DNA of 64,000 nt, taken from NCBI RefSeq assembly GCF_001690655.1, contig NZ_LZHQ01000022.1, forward strand, positions 37,524-101,523, given 5' to 3'. Every line of letters begins with the position of its first letter. Positions within the stretch are counted from its first letter, which is position 1. The notes under the pieces were generated by a model that had not been told where the DNA came from, searched no databases, and was given only the letters and a program-made list of their open reading frames with translations. The position numbers and the translations under genes are program-made. The stretch is from Gilliamella sp. Occ3-1. Its GTDB lineage: Bacteria > Pseudomonadota > Gammaproteobacteria > Enterobacterales > Orbaceae. Positions 46,912 to 56,765 of the stretch are shown here, in pieces.

Positions 46912-47948
46912 AAGCCACTTGTTTAGCATATTCAACCAGCGACAAATAATTTAATACACTATGGAGGGCGAACGTGGTTATAGTGTTCACGCCATTTATC
47001 AATTTTATAGCACGTTCCAGCTAAACATCTAAACCAATGCTGATTTAGATATCCATTTCGGAATTTGCTATTTAAACTTTCAACAAACGTATTTTGCATC
47101 GGTTTTCCTGATTGAATAAAATTGAGGTTTACTCCTTATTTTTATCAAATGATTTAGAAATCTAGCAATTTGTTGACCACTGATTAAAATCAGTTAACCT
47201 ATAAATTCTCACGAGAAATCATCTACCAACATTCAATACTTTAAATCGACGATGGTTAGGGAGTTAAGTTAATCGGAAACGAAATCCATGGACCATATTC
47301 CATTTACACTTAAAGGTAATAATAATGGCACTCTTTGATGATGAATCTTGTCTCTATTTTTGTTTTAACTTAGGTTTTTTATTACCAATAATAACCAATA
47401 AGTTTGTTTTTTTAATTTAACAAGTCCTTCTGATTTTAATAAGTCATGTAACATTAAATAACCATTTCTAGGATACTGACTAGCAAGCTCTTTTAAACGG
47501 ACTATTAGCCTGTAATTTGACTTTGGTTTAGGTTCAAGTTGAAAATGAGAGACCCTTCAACTCAATTTAAACAAATAACAATTTCATCGTTCTGACAATT
47601 TAAAATTATCAATTAGTTACAATTCACCGATGCTGAGCAATAATCACTATATTTTTGCTAAATATGTCCTTTGTAGCTTCAATTTCCAGCACTCATTCAG
47701 CAAGAGGGTTTCAATTTGTTATTTTCTAATTCAAATCCTTTTAATCGTTTTACCTAATTTACTTCAAGCCCTAGATATTTACTAAACCTAGTATAAACTG
47801 TACCAGTTGAAATCATCAATTCTCGATTTAGGTAGCTAAACTTATCACCAGTTCCATGACATTTAATCGCTTTTATGATTCGTTCTTCTGCGAGTCGTTC
47901 TCTCATAATGAGTTCTCTTTTTTGGGTTAATTCTACTGAAAACCTCAT
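46912..47948 (-). pseudogene. Decayed IS3-family element (IS407-like orfA and orfB)
   Basis: Both transposase genes can be traced on the minus strand. OrfA: EERIIKAIKCHGTGDKFSYL then STGTVYTRFSKYLGLEVN (47948-47754), with its leucine-zipper continuation (KRLKGFELENNKLK) beyond a stop. OrfB: LKELASQYPRNGYLMLHDLL, then WSMDFVSD near 47290 and DDFSREF near 47215, a deletion that removes the DNGPEF segment, then VNLNFIQSGKPMQNTFVES near 47085-47140 and KWREHYNHVRPP near 46965. Stops, frameshifts and the deletion make it inactive. It separates the glycan cluster from rfbB. Limits are approximate. Confidence 0.82.
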
Positions 47949-48386
47949 TTAAGTCATGGAATTAACTTTATTTGATAGATCAAATAGCTAAAATATTTTA
48001 TTATACCAAAGTAACATTAAGACTTAGATACGCTGAACTTATATAATGCTTATTTATTAATACAACAAATAAAAATAATTTAAGAACTATTTTATAGAAT
48101 TGGATTATTTATGAATGACATAATTAGATTATGTTGCAAATTAGTAAATTAATAATAAATATTTTTCGAATATATCATATCCGAATGCTTTCGTCATCTA
48201 TTGCTCACAAAAAATGGACAAAAATCGCCTCTATCATTTTGCAGTTTTGGTAATATTGTTGATTAATGGATTATAAGATTTAATTCTTATATTGCTAAAA
48301 TAACCACGCTATTCAAAACCCCGTCGTAAATATTTTTCTACATTATTATAGACTGACACAAAAATTGATATATTAAGTAACATAAA
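47949..48386. other. Intergenic region between IS remnant and rfbB
   Basis: These 438 AT-rich bases show no supported gene or RNA. Short frames on both strands are broken by stops. The stretch may hold more IS debris or the 3' remnant of a lost sugar-nucleotide gene that once followed rfbB, but nothing in it could be identified. No hairpin terminator is obvious after the rfbB stop. Confidence 0.35.
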
Positions 48387-49424
48387 TTATCCTTGAGTTT
48401 CTATATTATTTAAATACCATTCAATAGTTTTTCGCAATCCACTTTCAAACTTTTCTTGTGGCTTCCAGCCTAACTGTTTTTGAATTTTCGATGAATCGAT
48501 AGCATATCGATAATCATGGCCAGGTCTATCAGATATAAATTGAATTAAATCTTGATATCGTTTGATTCTATTTGGGTGTTTTGGAATAAGTTCATCCATC
48601 ATTGAGCAAATAATTTGTACTGTATCTAAGTTCGTATATTCGCTATTTGCACCAATATTATAAGTCTCGCCAATTTTACCTTTCTTTAAGACAGAATATA
48701 TAGCTTTGACATTATCTTCTACATATATCCAATCACGTATTTGTAAACCATTGCCATAAATGGATATGGGCTTGCCTGTCAGTGCCTTAAAAATTACAGA
48801 TGGAATCAGTTTTTCAGTATGCTGGTAAGGTCCATAATTATTGGTACTATGTGTTATAATAGTTGGTAAACCATATGTGCGATACCATACTTTAACTAAA
48901 TGATCACTTGATGCTTTAGAAGCGGAATAAGGGCTACTTGGTGAATACGGTGTTACCTCAGTAAAGAATGATTTCGTACTACCTAGATCCCCATAAACTT
49001 CATCAGTTGATACATGGATAAAACGAAATTTCTCTCTATTCTCATCAGACAAATTATTCCAATAATTTCGAGAAGCTTCTAAAAGTGTAAAAGTTCCTAT
49101 AATATTACTTTCAATAAAAGCAATAGGACTGGTTATTGAACTATCTACATGGCTTTCAGCCGCTAAATGAATCACTGCATCGGGGTAATATTGTTGAAAT
49201 ACAAGATCCAATGCTTGTCGATTACAAATATCAACTTGTTTAAAAATATATCTTTCACTGCTAGAAGCCATTGCTAGCGAGTCTAAATTTGCAGCATAGG
49301 TTAATTTATCAATATTAATGACATGATCTTGAGTATGTTCGATAATATATCGAATGACAGCAGAACCAATAAATCCAGCTCCACCTGTTATTAAAACTCT
49401 TTTAGTGCTATTAAACAAACTCAC
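48387..49424 (-). CDS. rfbB: dTDP-glucose 4,6-dehydratase
   Basis: Extended short-chain dehydrogenase that turns dTDP-glucose into dTDP-4-keto-6-deoxyglucose, the branch point to rhamnose and related surface sugars. The Rossmann motif [20 protein letters not shown], the active-site STDEVYGDL, and [12 protein letters not shown] with its Tyr and Lys are all present. Length 345 is normal. The start is a GTG whose last two bases form the tyrR stop (GTGA), so translation depends on tyrR. None of rfbA, rfbC or rfbD is in the window, so the pathway must be completed elsewhere. IS debris downstream may have removed partners. Confidence 0.94.
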   Translation of the reverse strand: MSLFNSTKRVLITGGAGFIGSAVIRYIIEHTQDHVINIDKLTYAANLDSLAMASSSERYIFKQVDICNRQALDLVFQQYYPDAVIHLAAESHVDSSITSPIAFIESNIIGTFTLLEASRNYWNNLSDENREKFRFIHVSTDEVYGDLGSTKSFFTEVTPYSPSSPYSASKASSDHLVKVWYRTYGLPTIITHSTNNYGPYQHTEKLIPSVIFKALTGKPISIYGNGLQIRDWIYVEDNVKAIYSVLKKGKIGETYNIGANSEYTNLDTVQIICSMMDELIPKHPNRIKRYQDLIQFISDRPGHDYRYAIDSSKIQKQLGWKPQEKFESGLRKTIEWYLNNIETQG

Positions 49425-50662
49425 CGCCCTATCCCATAATCTCTCAACTTATTCGCAATCGCTGTATGCGACACACCTAATCTTTTTGCCAGCTTTCTTG
49501 AGCTTGGGTATTGATCATATAATTTTAATAAGATCTCTTTTTCAAACTGTTTGGTTATTTCATCAAGAGTTTTATTTTCAATATTGTTGACCCACGATAA
49601 TTGCGATGTGATTGGAGTCGGTAACACAATGTCTTTGACCGTTAACCTAGGCGAGGTCAATTGCGCTAATGCCGAATAAAGTATGTTTTTAAGTTGTCTT
49701 ACATTACCTGGCCATGAGTAACGGGTCAAATTATCAATAACATTATCGTCAATTGTTGGTGGTATGATGCCTTGTTTATTGGCATATTCATTTACAAAAA
49801 TATGCGTAAGTGATTGAATATCGTCTTTACGCTGTTGTAAAGAAGGTAAATTAAGCGATAGTACGTTAAGTCGGTAATAAAGATCTTTTCTAAATTTACC
49901 TTGTTCAACCAAATCAGCTAAATCGACCTTTGTTGCACAAATAATTCTAACATCGACATAAACTTCATCATCATCACCCACACGGCGGAAATAGCCATCA
50001 TTGATAAAACGTAATAATTTAGTTTGCATTTGAAACGACATTTCATCAATGCCATCAAGCAATACTGAGCCACCGTTGGCTTGTTCAAAAAAGCCTTTTT
50101 TACCTTCAATAGCGCCAGGATAAGCACCAGCTGCATGCCCGTATAATTCACTTTCAACAACCTCATCAGGCATAGCTGCACAATTTAATGCTAGAAAAGC
50201 CTGATCGCCACGTGAACTGTATTGATGACAAGCATTAGCAAGTAAATCTTTACCTGTACCAGTTTCGCCAGAGATAAGCAATGGTTCTCTTTGCATTGAG
50301 AATGCTTTAGCTTGAGCGATAAGTTTTTGCATGACTAAACTTTGGCTGGCAAAAATATCAAAAGCTTGAGAACCAACAACCTTTATTTTTGATAACCTTT
50401 TTTTTAAATACTCAATTGGTTGTAAAATAAATATTGTTTTAGATGATTCCATCACTTTTTGCAATAAAACGTGCTGAGAATCTAACACAATAATCGTATC
50501 ATCTTGTCCATCTATATTTATTGTATTATCAAGATTGAAGACCTTTTGATAATTAAAGGGTTGATTTAATACTAAATCGTTTTGAGCGAATAGTGCTCTA
50601 GCTACATGATTATAGGTAACCAGAAGTTGGTCATTATCCATTTCAATGATTGCTGCTTGCAT
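49421..50662 (-). CDS. tyrR: TyrR-like aromatic amino acid regulator without ACT domain
   Basis: AAA+ regulator of aromatic amino acid uptake and synthesis. From the 50662 start: a PAS-like sensor (about 1-85), the AAA+ core with Walker A GETGTGKD (132-139) and [18 protein letters not shown], and a C-terminal HTH ([20 protein letters not shown]). E. coli TyrR has 513 residues with an N-terminal ACT domain; here that domain is missing, giving 413. The sigma-54 contact loop reads GAYPGA (179-184), a degenerate GAFTGA that E. coli TyrR lacks. ATG 50662 follows GGACAGAG and overlaps the nagZ end by 20 bases; ATG 50680 is an alternative. Cotranscribed with nagZ. Confidence 0.88.
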   Translation of the reverse strand: MQAAIIEMDNDQLLVTYNHVARALFAQNDLVLNQPFNYQKVFNLDNTINIDGQDDTIIVLDSQHVLLQKVMESSKTIFILQPIEYLKKRLSKIKVVGSQAFDIFASQSLVMQKLIAQAKAFSMQREPLLISGETGTGKDLLANACHQYSSRGDQAFLALNCAAMPDEVVESELYGHAAGAYPGAIEGKKGFFEQANGGSVLLDGIDEMSFQMQTKLLRFINDGYFRRVGDDDEVYVDVRIICATKVDLADLVEQGKFRKDLYYRLNVLSLNLPSLQQRKDDIQSLTHIFVNEYANKQGIIPPTIDDNVIDNLTRYSWPGNVRQLKNILYSALAQLTSPRLTVKDIVLPTPITSQLSWVNNIENKTLDEITKQFEKEILLKLYDQYPSSRKLAKRLGVSHTAIANKLRDYGIGR

Positions 50663-51686
50663 ACTCTGTCCACTTTTCATTAAGTTTTAATAAATTATCA
50701 CGACGATATTGCCACTCAGAACTTTTTGTTAATTCTACATAGGTGATTTTTGTATTGGTTAATAAACATTTTGCTTTATCTAATGTTAAGGAATTAATCT
50801 TATCTAATGCTGCTAATTGGTCTAAAATAGCTAATGTCCCTTGCCTATTATTACAAGCTAAAAGCAGATCGCAACCTGCTGATAATGCCGTTTGGGCTCG
50901 CTCAGCATAATTACCCATTATTGAAGCACCTTCCATTGATAAATCATCAGAAAAGATTACACCATCAAAATGTAATTGCTCACGAAGCACTGTTTTAAGC
51001 CAATATGGCGAACCGCTAGCAGGTTTATTATTAAAAGCAGGATAGATAACATGAGCAGGCATGATTGCATCAAGTTTTTTATCCGCAATCAATTTGGCAA
51101 AAATTTGCATATCAAGTTCGATAAGCGACTTTTCGCGATAATCTACAGGCGTTTCCTTGTGTGAATCAGCAATCACATGACCATGCCCAGGAAAATGTTT
51201 GCCCGTAGTTTTCATACCTGCAGCATGCATACCATCAATCATAGCGGAAGCAACGTGATAAGCAACATTGACATCTTGATGAAAAGAACGTGTACCGATA
51301 GCAAGACAATCGTGACCTAAATCTAAAACGGGTGCATAGCTAAGATCGATATCAAAAGCAATAAGTTCCATAGCCAGAACCCAACCGGCATCAAAAGCTA
51401 ATGATTTAGCTTGTTCAAGATCATTAAGAACCGCAAAAGATTGCGCTGGAGGTATAGAAGTAAAACCGTCTCTAAAACGCTGAACACGCCCTCCTTCATG
51501 ATCGACCGAAATTAATAAACGCTGTGAAGAGGCAGCTCGAATCTGTTTTATCAATGTCATCAATTGAGTTTGATCTTGATAATTACGACTAAATAAAATC
51601 ACCCCTGCAATCAACGGATTTTGCAACAGTTTTTTATCTTCTTCAGTTAATGCTAAACCTTCAACATCAATCAACAATGGTCCCAT
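50643..51686 (-). CDS. nagZ: Beta-N-acetylhexosaminidase NagZ
   Basis: Cytoplasmic GH3 glycosidase of cell-wall recycling that removes GlcNAc from GlcNAc-anhydroMurNAc peptides. Substrate motifs DHEGGRV (62-68) and KHFPGHG with the flexible catalytic His/Asp loop (162-180, ending ADSHKE) are intact. The nucleophile Asp is in SDDLSM (246-251). Length 347 is near E. coli (341). Its ATG shares one base with the lpoB stop, and its 3' end overlaps the tyrR start. The order hinT-lpoB-nagZ fits the E. coli neighbourhood without ycfL and thiK. Confidence 0.96.
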   Translation of the reverse strand: MGPLLIDVEGLALTEEDKKLLQNPLIAGVILFSRNYQDQTQLMTLIKQIRAASSQRLLISVDHEGGRVQRFRDGFTSIPPAQSFAVLNDLEQAKSLAFDAGWVLAMELIAFDIDLSYAPVLDLGHDCLAIGTRSFHQDVNVAYHVASAMIDGMHAAGMKTTGKHFPGHGHVIADSHKETPVDYREKSLIELDMQIFAKLIADKKLDAIMPAHVIYPAFNNKPASGSPYWLKTVLREQLHFDGVIFSDDLSMEGASIMGNYAERAQTALSAGCDLLLACNNRQGTLAILDQLAALDKINSLTLDKAKCLLTNTKITYVELTKSSEWQYRRDNLLKLNEKWTEYASSNH

Positions 51687-52321
51687 TATTTGTTGTCCTC
51701 AATAACTTTATTTGTTTCCTTATTGATATCAGACTGCTTAGGAAAATCTTTAGATGCAAATCTGGTTAGGATTTCTCCACTTTGTGTTGAAATTAATTCC
51801 ATTGCCAGATCGACATCATTGCTTGCACTTGGTACTTTATATATTGTGGTGAAAAGAACATAGCTAGCATTTATCGATTTAGCCAGTCCAATCATCTTAC
51901 CTCGTGATACCAACTTATCATCAGCTGAAATCCCCAATGATTGTTTAGCTTGGCTTATTGTCTGTCTATCTACTACTGTAAACGTATTTTGCTTATGCAT
52001 TAACTGATGTAATGCTTCATCTATTTGATTATTTGCAAGATAATCACCACTCCGGTTTTGAATATCACTAATAAAAATAAGTTTATTGTCTGAATTTGAA
52101 AGTGGCACATTAACTAATTTCTTGATAAATGGTGATAATACCGAATTCCAATCAGTCTGTTTAGCAATTTCAGGAGGCATTTCAATCACACCAGTATCAT
52201 CAGGCTGAGTAACATCTACAGGTGGTTTCACCTCAACTTTTTGGGTATTACTAATAAGGTGGCACCCCGTTAAAGCAAAAACCAGTGAACTTGTAACAAA
52301 TATACGCTTGATCTGTTTCAT
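51686..52321 (-). CDS. lpoB: Penicillin-binding protein activator LpoB
   Basis: Outer-membrane lipoprotein that reaches through the peptidoglycan to activate PBP1b. The lipobox LTGC (Cys20) follows a short signal peptide (MKQIKRIFVTSSLVFALTGC). A disordered Pro/Val-rich linker (PPVDVTQPDDTGVIEMPPE) precedes the globular domain (about 60-205), with FISDIQNRSGDYLANNQIDE as in LpoB. Length 211 is close to E. coli (213). It lies six bases after hinT and shares one base with nagZ. Confidence 0.92.
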   Translation of the reverse strand: MKQIKRIFVTSSLVFALTGCHLISNTQKVEVKPPVDVTQPDDTGVIEMPPEIAKQTDWNSVLSPFIKKLVNVPLSNSDNKLIFISDIQNRSGDYLANNQIDEALHQLMHKQNTFTVVDRQTISQAKQSLGISADDKLVSRGKMIGLAKSINASYVLFTTIYKVPSASNDVDLAMELISTQSGEILTRFASKDFPKQSDINKETNKVIEDNK

Positions 52322-52327
52322 ATATGA

Positions 52328-52675
52328 TTAACCTATTAATCTACCAAGATTTTTACCACCTAATAAATGCATATGAAGATGAAAAACTTCTTGCCCTGCA
52401 TCTTTATTACAATTCATGATTAAACGATATCCACTTTCATCAATACCTTCTTGTTTTGCAATTTTGGCAGCAACAACCATCATATGCCCAATGATGGTTT
52501 CATCTTCTTCCTTAATATCATTAACGGTTGGGATAAGTTTGTTAGGAATAATTAGAATATGTGTCGGCGCTTGAGGAGAGATATCTCGAAATGCTGTCAC
52601 CTTATCGTCCTGAAAAACAATATCAGCTGGGATTTCTTTTCGAATGATTTTGCTAAAAATAGTTTCCTGAACCAT
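52328..52675 (-). CDS. hinT: HIT-family purine nucleoside phosphoramidase
   Basis: Small cytoplasmic hydrolase of AMP-linked phosphoramidates. The histidine triad reads HLHMHLLGG near the C-terminus, and the N-terminal [18 protein letters not shown] is typical. A TTG at 52678 is in frame, but ATG 52675 is seven bases behind AGGAG and is preferred (115 residues). It leads the hinT-lpoB-nagZ-tyrR-rfbB string on the minus strand. The region 52679-53034 upstream shows no gene. Confidence 0.96.
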   Translation of the reverse strand: MVQETIFSKIIRKEIPADIVFQDDKVTAFRDISPQAPTHILIIPNKLIPTVNDIKEEDETIIGHMMVVAAKIAKQEGIDESGYRLIMNCNKDAGQEVFHLHMHLLGGKNLGRLIG

Positions 52676-53034
52676 CAAACACTCCTTTTATACATACGTC
52701 TATAAGTAAAAATGATAGGTACTCATAAGCATAGCATATTTTGATAACAAAAATGTATAGAAATCGTTACATTTTAAAATGCATTTTTATATTTATAAAA
52801 GCAGACTAGAAAACTAATTAATTTTTTTAAACTTTTTATTTAATTAATTTAGATGCTTTGTAAAATAATCAAGATAGGGCGTAAAAAATGATCTTGTAAA
52901 GCATTGATTTTATTATGTTTTTTTATTTTTAATGTGATATACTACAAATATCCTCTATTAAAAGCTGACATAAAAATAAAAATTTTTCTATAAAAAGAGT
53001 GATACAAACCCGCAATTAAACTTGGTATATTCAT

Positions 53035-53063
53035 TTGTCAAAAATGATAAGTTGATATATAAT
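53035..53063 (+). promoter_or_regulatory. Strong sigma-70 promoter of the rpsF operon
   Basis: TTGTCA (53035-53040), a 17-base spacer and a perfect TATAAT (53058-53063). The predicted start near 53069-53071 begins exactly at the 5' arm of the leader stem. It is the only good promoter in the 480-base gap. Confidence 0.85.
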
Positions 53064-53068
53064 GCCCC

Positions 53069-53130
53069 GTCGATTTCAACCGCCTATTTTCATGTTCCTT
53101 GCTTTCAATGGGTTGCGGTTGCCCCGACAG
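53069..53130 (+). promoter_or_regulatory. S6:S18-type ribosomal leader
   Basis: GTCG (53069-53072) pairs with CGAC (53125-53128), and CAACCGC (53077-53083) pairs with GCGGTTG (53115-53121). An internal loop with ATTT on one side and CCC next to CG on the other gives the CCCCG that resembles the CCG bulge bound by the S6:S18 complex. Such leaders in front of rpsF are known to give feedback control. Position just upstream of rpsF and at the transcript 5' end supports the call. Confidence 0.65.
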
Positions 53131-53158
53131 AAAGCTGATTAATCCGTAGGGAGCGATA

Positions 53159-53542
53159 ATGCGTCATTACGAAATAGTATTTATGGTTCACCCAGATCAG
53201 AGTGAACAAGTACCTAGTATGATTGAACGTTATACTGGTACGTTAACCACTGATGGTGGTAAAATCCATCGTTTAGAAGATTGGGGTCGTCGTCAATTAG
53301 CCTATCCTATCGAAAAACTGCACAAAGCACATTACGTGTTAATGAATGTTGAAGCAACTCAAGAAGCTGTTAACGAACTTGAAGATAGCTTCCGTTTCAA
53401 TGATGCAGTAATTCGCAGTTTAATTATGCGCACAAAACACGCTGTAACTGAAGCTTCACTTATGTTAAAAGCCAAAGATGAACGTCGTAGTTCTGAAGAA
53501 GATTTTAACGAAGTAAATATGGACGATGATTCCGACGAATAA
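53159..53542 (+). CDS. rpsF: 30S ribosomal protein S6
   Basis: Platform protein of the small subunit that binds 16S rRNA with S18. The start [19 protein letters not shown] and the [22 protein letters not shown] core are canonical. The tail is acidic ([15 protein letters not shown]), as expected for the substrate of RimK-type glutamylation. Ribosome site AGGGAGCG precedes the ATG. Length 127 against 131 to 135 in E. coli. Its end overlaps priB by 17 bases. Confidence 0.98.
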   Translation: MRHYEIVFMVHPDQSEQVPSMIERYTGTLTTDGGKIHRLEDWGRRQLAYPIEKLHKAHYVLMNVEATQEAVNELEDSFRFNDAVIRSLIMRTKHAVTEASLMLKAKDERRSSEEDFNEVNMDDDSDE

Positions 53543-53834
53543 TCGTTTAATGTTATCGGGTATTGTAAAAAAAACTCCGATACGAAAAATCAGTCCAAGT
53601 GGGATCTCGCATTGTCAATTTTATTTAGAACACGTTTCTAAACAAATCGAAGCAGAACTTACAAGACAAGCATGGTGCATAATACCTGTGATTGTTAGTG
53701 GACAACAAGAGCTAAGTTACATAAAAAAAGGCAGCAAAGTTTTAGTTAGTGGGTTTATAAGCACACATACTAAGCGCAACCAAACAAGCCAACTTGTTTT
53801 ACATGCTGACCAAGTTAAACTATTAGGAGAATAG
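53526..53834 (+). CDS. priB: Primosomal replication protein N (PriB)
   Basis: OB-fold single-strand DNA-binding protein of the replication-restart primosome, working with PriA and Dna[21 protein letters not shown] and [11 protein letters not shown] are close to E. coli PriB, as is [13 protein letters not shown]. Length 102 (E. coli 104). The ATG lies within the end of rpsF, four codons before the residues that align with the E. coli start, and no separate ribosome site is needed because translation is coupled. Presence between rpsF and rpsR is a beta/gammaproteobacterial marker. Confidence 0.95.
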   Translation: MIPTNNRLMLSGIVKKTPIRKISPSGISHCQFYLEHVSKQIEAELTRQAWCIIPVIVSGQQELSYIKKGSKVLVSGFISTHTKRNQTSQLVLHADQVKLLGE

Positions 53835-53838
53835 CCAA

Positions 53839-54066
53839 ATGGCACGTTATTTCCGTCGTCGCAAATTCTGCCGTTTTACTGCAGAAGGCGTTAAAGAAAT
53901 TGATTATAAAGATGTTTCTTTATTAAAAAGCTATATCACAGAAAGTGGTAAAATCGTACCAAGCCGTATCACTGGTACTAGCGCAAAATATCAACGTCAA
54001 TTAGCTCGCGCAATCAAACGCGCTCGTTACTTGGCATTATTACCATATACTGATAATCATCAGTAA
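53839..54066 (+). CDS. rpsR: 30S ribosomal protein S18
   Basis: Binds S6 on the small-subunit platform. [20 protein letters not shown] and [20 protein letters not shown] are canonical. Exactly 75 residues as in E. coli. It starts five bases after priB, with AGGAGAATAG overlapping the priB stop as ribosome site. Confidence 0.98.
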   Translation: MARYFRRRKFCRFTAEGVKEIDYKDVSLLKSYITESGKIVPSRITGTSAKYQRQLARAIKRARYLALLPYTDNHQ

Positions 54067-54088
54067 TTAGCAACAGAGGGAACATATA

Positions 54089-54538
54089 ATGCAAATTATT
54101 CTACTCGATAAAGTTGCTAATTTAGGCAGCTTAGGTGATCAAGTTAATGTTAAAGCAGGTTACGCACGTAACTTTTTAATTCCACAAGGTAAAGCTGTAT
54201 CAGCAACTAAAAAGAATATCGAATTCTTTGAAGCTCGTCGTGCTGAATTAGAAGCTAAGCTTGCAGAAACATTGAAAGCAGCTGAAGAGCGTGTTGCTCA
54301 AATCAATGCACTTGGTAAAGTAACTATTACTTCTAAAGCCGGTGATGAAGGCAAATTATTTGGTTCAATCGGTACTCGTGATATCGCTGATGCTGTTAAA
54401 GCTCGTGGTATTAAAGTATCAAAAAGCGAAGTTCGCTTACCAAATGGCGTACTGCGTACTACTGGTGAACATGAAGTGTTCTTCCAAGTACACAGCGAAG
54501 CATTTGCTAAACTTATTGTTGATATTATTCCTGAATAA
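54089..54538 (+). CDS. rplI: 50S ribosomal protein L9
   Basis: Two-domain large-subunit protein with a long connecting helix. N-domain [19 protein letters not shown] and [13 protein letters not shown], helix about 41-74, and C-domain [20 protein letters not shown] are present. Length 149 equals E. coli. GAGGGAAC is the ribosome site. It is last in the rpsF operon, before a strong terminator. Confidence 0.98.
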   Translation: MQIILLDKVANLGSLGDQVNVKAGYARNFLIPQGKAVSATKKNIEFFEARRAELEAKLAETLKAAEERVAQINALGKVTITSKAGDEGKLFGSIGTRDIADAVKARGIKVSKSEVRLPNGVLRTTGEHEVFFQVHSEAFAKLIVDIIPE

Positions 54539-54557
54539 TTATCCAACAATAAACACA

Positions 54558-54586
54558 AAAAGACCCGTCATTATAGCGGGTCTTTT
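54558..54586 (+). terminator. Terminator between rplI and ggt, probably two-way
   Basis: AAAAGACCCG (54558-54567), nine-base loop, CGGGTCTTTT (54577-54586): a perfect 10-bp stem flanked by A and T runs, so it can end both the rpsF operon and the convergent ggt transcript. Confidence 0.9.
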
Positions 54587-54591
54587 ATTAT

Positions 54592-56295
54592 CTATTTCAC
54601 AATAATTGATTTACCTCGACCTCGAATATCTGATACGGCTTCGGGTTTATTATCCGTAATTTTTATGGCTTGAATATCACCGCTAAAATCTTGCTGTTTA
54701 AAATGATAACCCATCTGTTTAAGTTTATCTTTTAACTTCTCTGGCACTTTATTTTGAAAACGCTCAATAAAGATAAGATTCGCTGGTAATAGTTGATGAT
54801 GATAACGCGGAGCATCCATTGCCGCTTTTAATGACATATGATTATCAAAAACATTTGTCACAACTTGAAAGATTGAAGTGAAAATCCTTGAACCGCCTGG
54901 TGTACCAATGACCATTGCAACTTCGTTATCTTTAATAAAAATACTTGGTGTCATAGAAGATAAAGGACGTTTATTTGGTTCTATTGCATTAGCATCTTTG
55001 CTCACGACACCAAATTGATTAGCAACACCGGGTTTACTACTAAAATCATCCATTTCATTATTTAGAATGATACCAGTGCCTTCTATTACAACAGCAGAGC
55101 CAAACCAACCATTAAGTGTATAAGTATTCGATGCGGCATTGCCCCATTTATCTACAATCGAAAAATGTGTAGTCTGTAACTTTTCACGATTATTATCTAA
55201 ACCTGGTTTAACTTTTTCAGTAATAGAAATCGCTTTTGGATTAACTTGTTTCGCTCTCTGCGCTAAATAATTAGTATCAATCAATTCAGTGACAGGTACA
55301 GAGATAAAATCAGGATCTCCCATATATTCGGCTCGATCAGCAAAAACACGTTTTTCTATTTCTGCTAACAAGTGAATATATTGTGCTGAATTTACTTTTA
55401 CACCTTTGAAATCATTCGCTAAATATTGTTTCATTAATAATAATTGAATTAAACCAACACCTCCTGAGCTTGGCGGTGGAGCAGTAACAATCTGCATATC
55501 ATGCCAGTTAGCAATTAAAGGATCTCGCCATTTAACCTTATAATTTGCTAAATCATTTTCAGTAATTAAACCTTCATTTTTCTCCATCTGTTGTGCAATT
55601 AATTTAGCCGTTTCACCTTTATAAAATCCATCGCTACCTTGGTGGGCAATACGATCCAAAACTTTACCAAGCTCAAGTTGTTTAAATATTTTACCTTCTT
55701 GCATTGAACCAAAGTATTGCTTAAAATGACCATTAGCAGGCGCAAGTTCTTGTGCTTCTTGATAACGTTTAACTAGTTGTTTGTCTACAATAAATCCTTC
55801 ATTGGCAAATCGAATAGCTGGTGCTATAACCTCTTTCCAAGGTAATTTACCAAAACGCTGATGAACCGCCCACATACCAGCAACAGTTCCAGGCACTCCC
55901 GATGCTTTGTAAGAATATAAACTCAAATTAGGAATCACATTTTTATGATTATCAAGATACATATCTTTATCAGCTTTACTTGGTGCAACTTCACGATAAT
56001 CAATAAAATAAGGCTTACTGTCCATCCAAAGAGTCATAAAACCACCCCCACCAATATTACCCGCTTCAGGATAAGTAACAGCAAGAGCAAATGCGGTAGC
56101 CACTGCAGCATCGGCTGCATTTCCGCCTTTTTCGAGCACTTCTTCGGCTGCCTTTGCTCCATAATAATCAGGCGAAGCAACTGCAGCAGCCGTTAATTTT
56201 TGTGTTACGTTTTCGACAGCAAGTACTTGTTGGCTTATCAGTAAAAATACCATAAAGTAGCAATACTTTATCAATTTATGTTTAAGAGAAAACAT
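54592..56295 (-). CDS. ggt: Gamma-glutamyltransferase (glutathione hydrolase)
   Basis: Periplasmic N-terminal-nucleophile enzyme that hydrolyses or transfers the gamma-glutamyl group of glutathione and glutamine. The frame extends upstream to 56334, but ATG 56295 has a near-perfect AGGAGGTG site and exposes a signal peptide (ending about QQVLAVE), so it is chosen (567 residues; E. coli 580). The autocleavage site is QTTHFSIVDKWGN, where the first Thr becomes the nucleophile. SSMTPSIF and GTPGGSRIFTS line the active site. It should process to large and small subunits of roughly 350 and 190 residues. Confidence 0.95.
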   Translation of the reverse strand: MFSLKHKLIKYCYFMVFLLISQQVLAVENVTQKLTAAAVASPDYYGAKAAEEVLEKGGNAADAAVATAFALAVTYPEAGNIGGGGFMTLWMDSKPYFIDYREVAPSKADKDMYLDNHKNVIPNLSLYSYKASGVPGTVAGMWAVHQRFGKLPWKEVIAPAIRFANEGFIVDKQLVKRYQEAQELAPANGHFKQYFGSMQEGKIFKQLELGKVLDRIAHQGSDGFYKGETAKLIAQQMEKNEGLITENDLANYKVKWRDPLIANWHDMQIVTAPPPSSGGVGLIQLLLMKQYLANDFKGVKVNSAQYIHLLAEIEKRVFADRAEYMGDPDFISVPVTELIDTNYLAQRAKQVNPKAISITEKVKPGLDNNREKLQTTHFSIVDKWGNAASNTYTLNGWFGSAVVIEGTGIILNNEMDDFSSKPGVANQFGVVSKDANAIEPNKRPLSSMTPSIFIKDNEVAMVIGTPGGSRIFTSIFQVVTNVFDNHMSLKAAMDAPRYHHQLLPANLIFIERFQNKVPEKLKDKLKQMGYHFKQQDFSGDIQAIKITDNKPEAVSDIRGRGKSIIVK

Positions 56296-56714
56296 TTTGC
56301 ACCTCCTAATTAAAGTATTATTTATCGTACCCACTTAACACCAAAATACATAAAGCATATTAATAAATCATGCAACAATATGTTAAGGGGGAACCATCAA
56401 TATAACATAGAAAACAAAAACATTGAGTAAATATTGCTCAGGAACACTATGCATACCTTTCCTTAAATTGTCACTTAAATGGAGTAGCAATACTCTTGTT
56501 TGGTGTAAAACGTTTTTACAGAATTACCCACAAGTGTCAACAATGATACATTTCTTAATATAATTAGCGTAAAATATCCTCCGTCTAAATAAAACTAATT
56601 TTGTTAAAAACTTTCAGGAAACACTACGTTTAAGTATAAAATAGTAGTGAATTTAGTAGGAATGATTTCTTAAATCTCAGAGAAAATAAGCATAATTGAT
56701 ATTTATGATTTTAG
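56296..56714. other. Intergenic region upstream of ggt
   Basis: About 420 bases between ggt and the terminator of the PTS operon. Apart from the ggt ribosome site nothing was recognised: no open frame of note, no RNA gene and no clear promoter pair. Promoters for ggt must lie here. Confidence 0.35.
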
Positions 56715-56755
56715 CTAAAAAAGAGCGTAATCTTTAATAAAATGTATACGCCCTT
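56715..56755 (-). terminator. Terminator of the beta-glucoside PTS operon
   Basis: Read on the minus strand: AAGGGCGTA (plus-strand 56755-56747) pairs with TACGCTCTT (56729-56721) with one G-U pair, followed by a T run. It lies just after the EIIC stop at 56766. Confidence 0.65.
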
Positions 56756-56765
56756 ATATAAAAAA

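Noticed and set aside
47754..47948. 64-codon frame read as a small regulator
   Set aside because: The HTH-like sequence matches IS3 orfA and lines up with orfB remains just downstream, so it is part of a dead IS.
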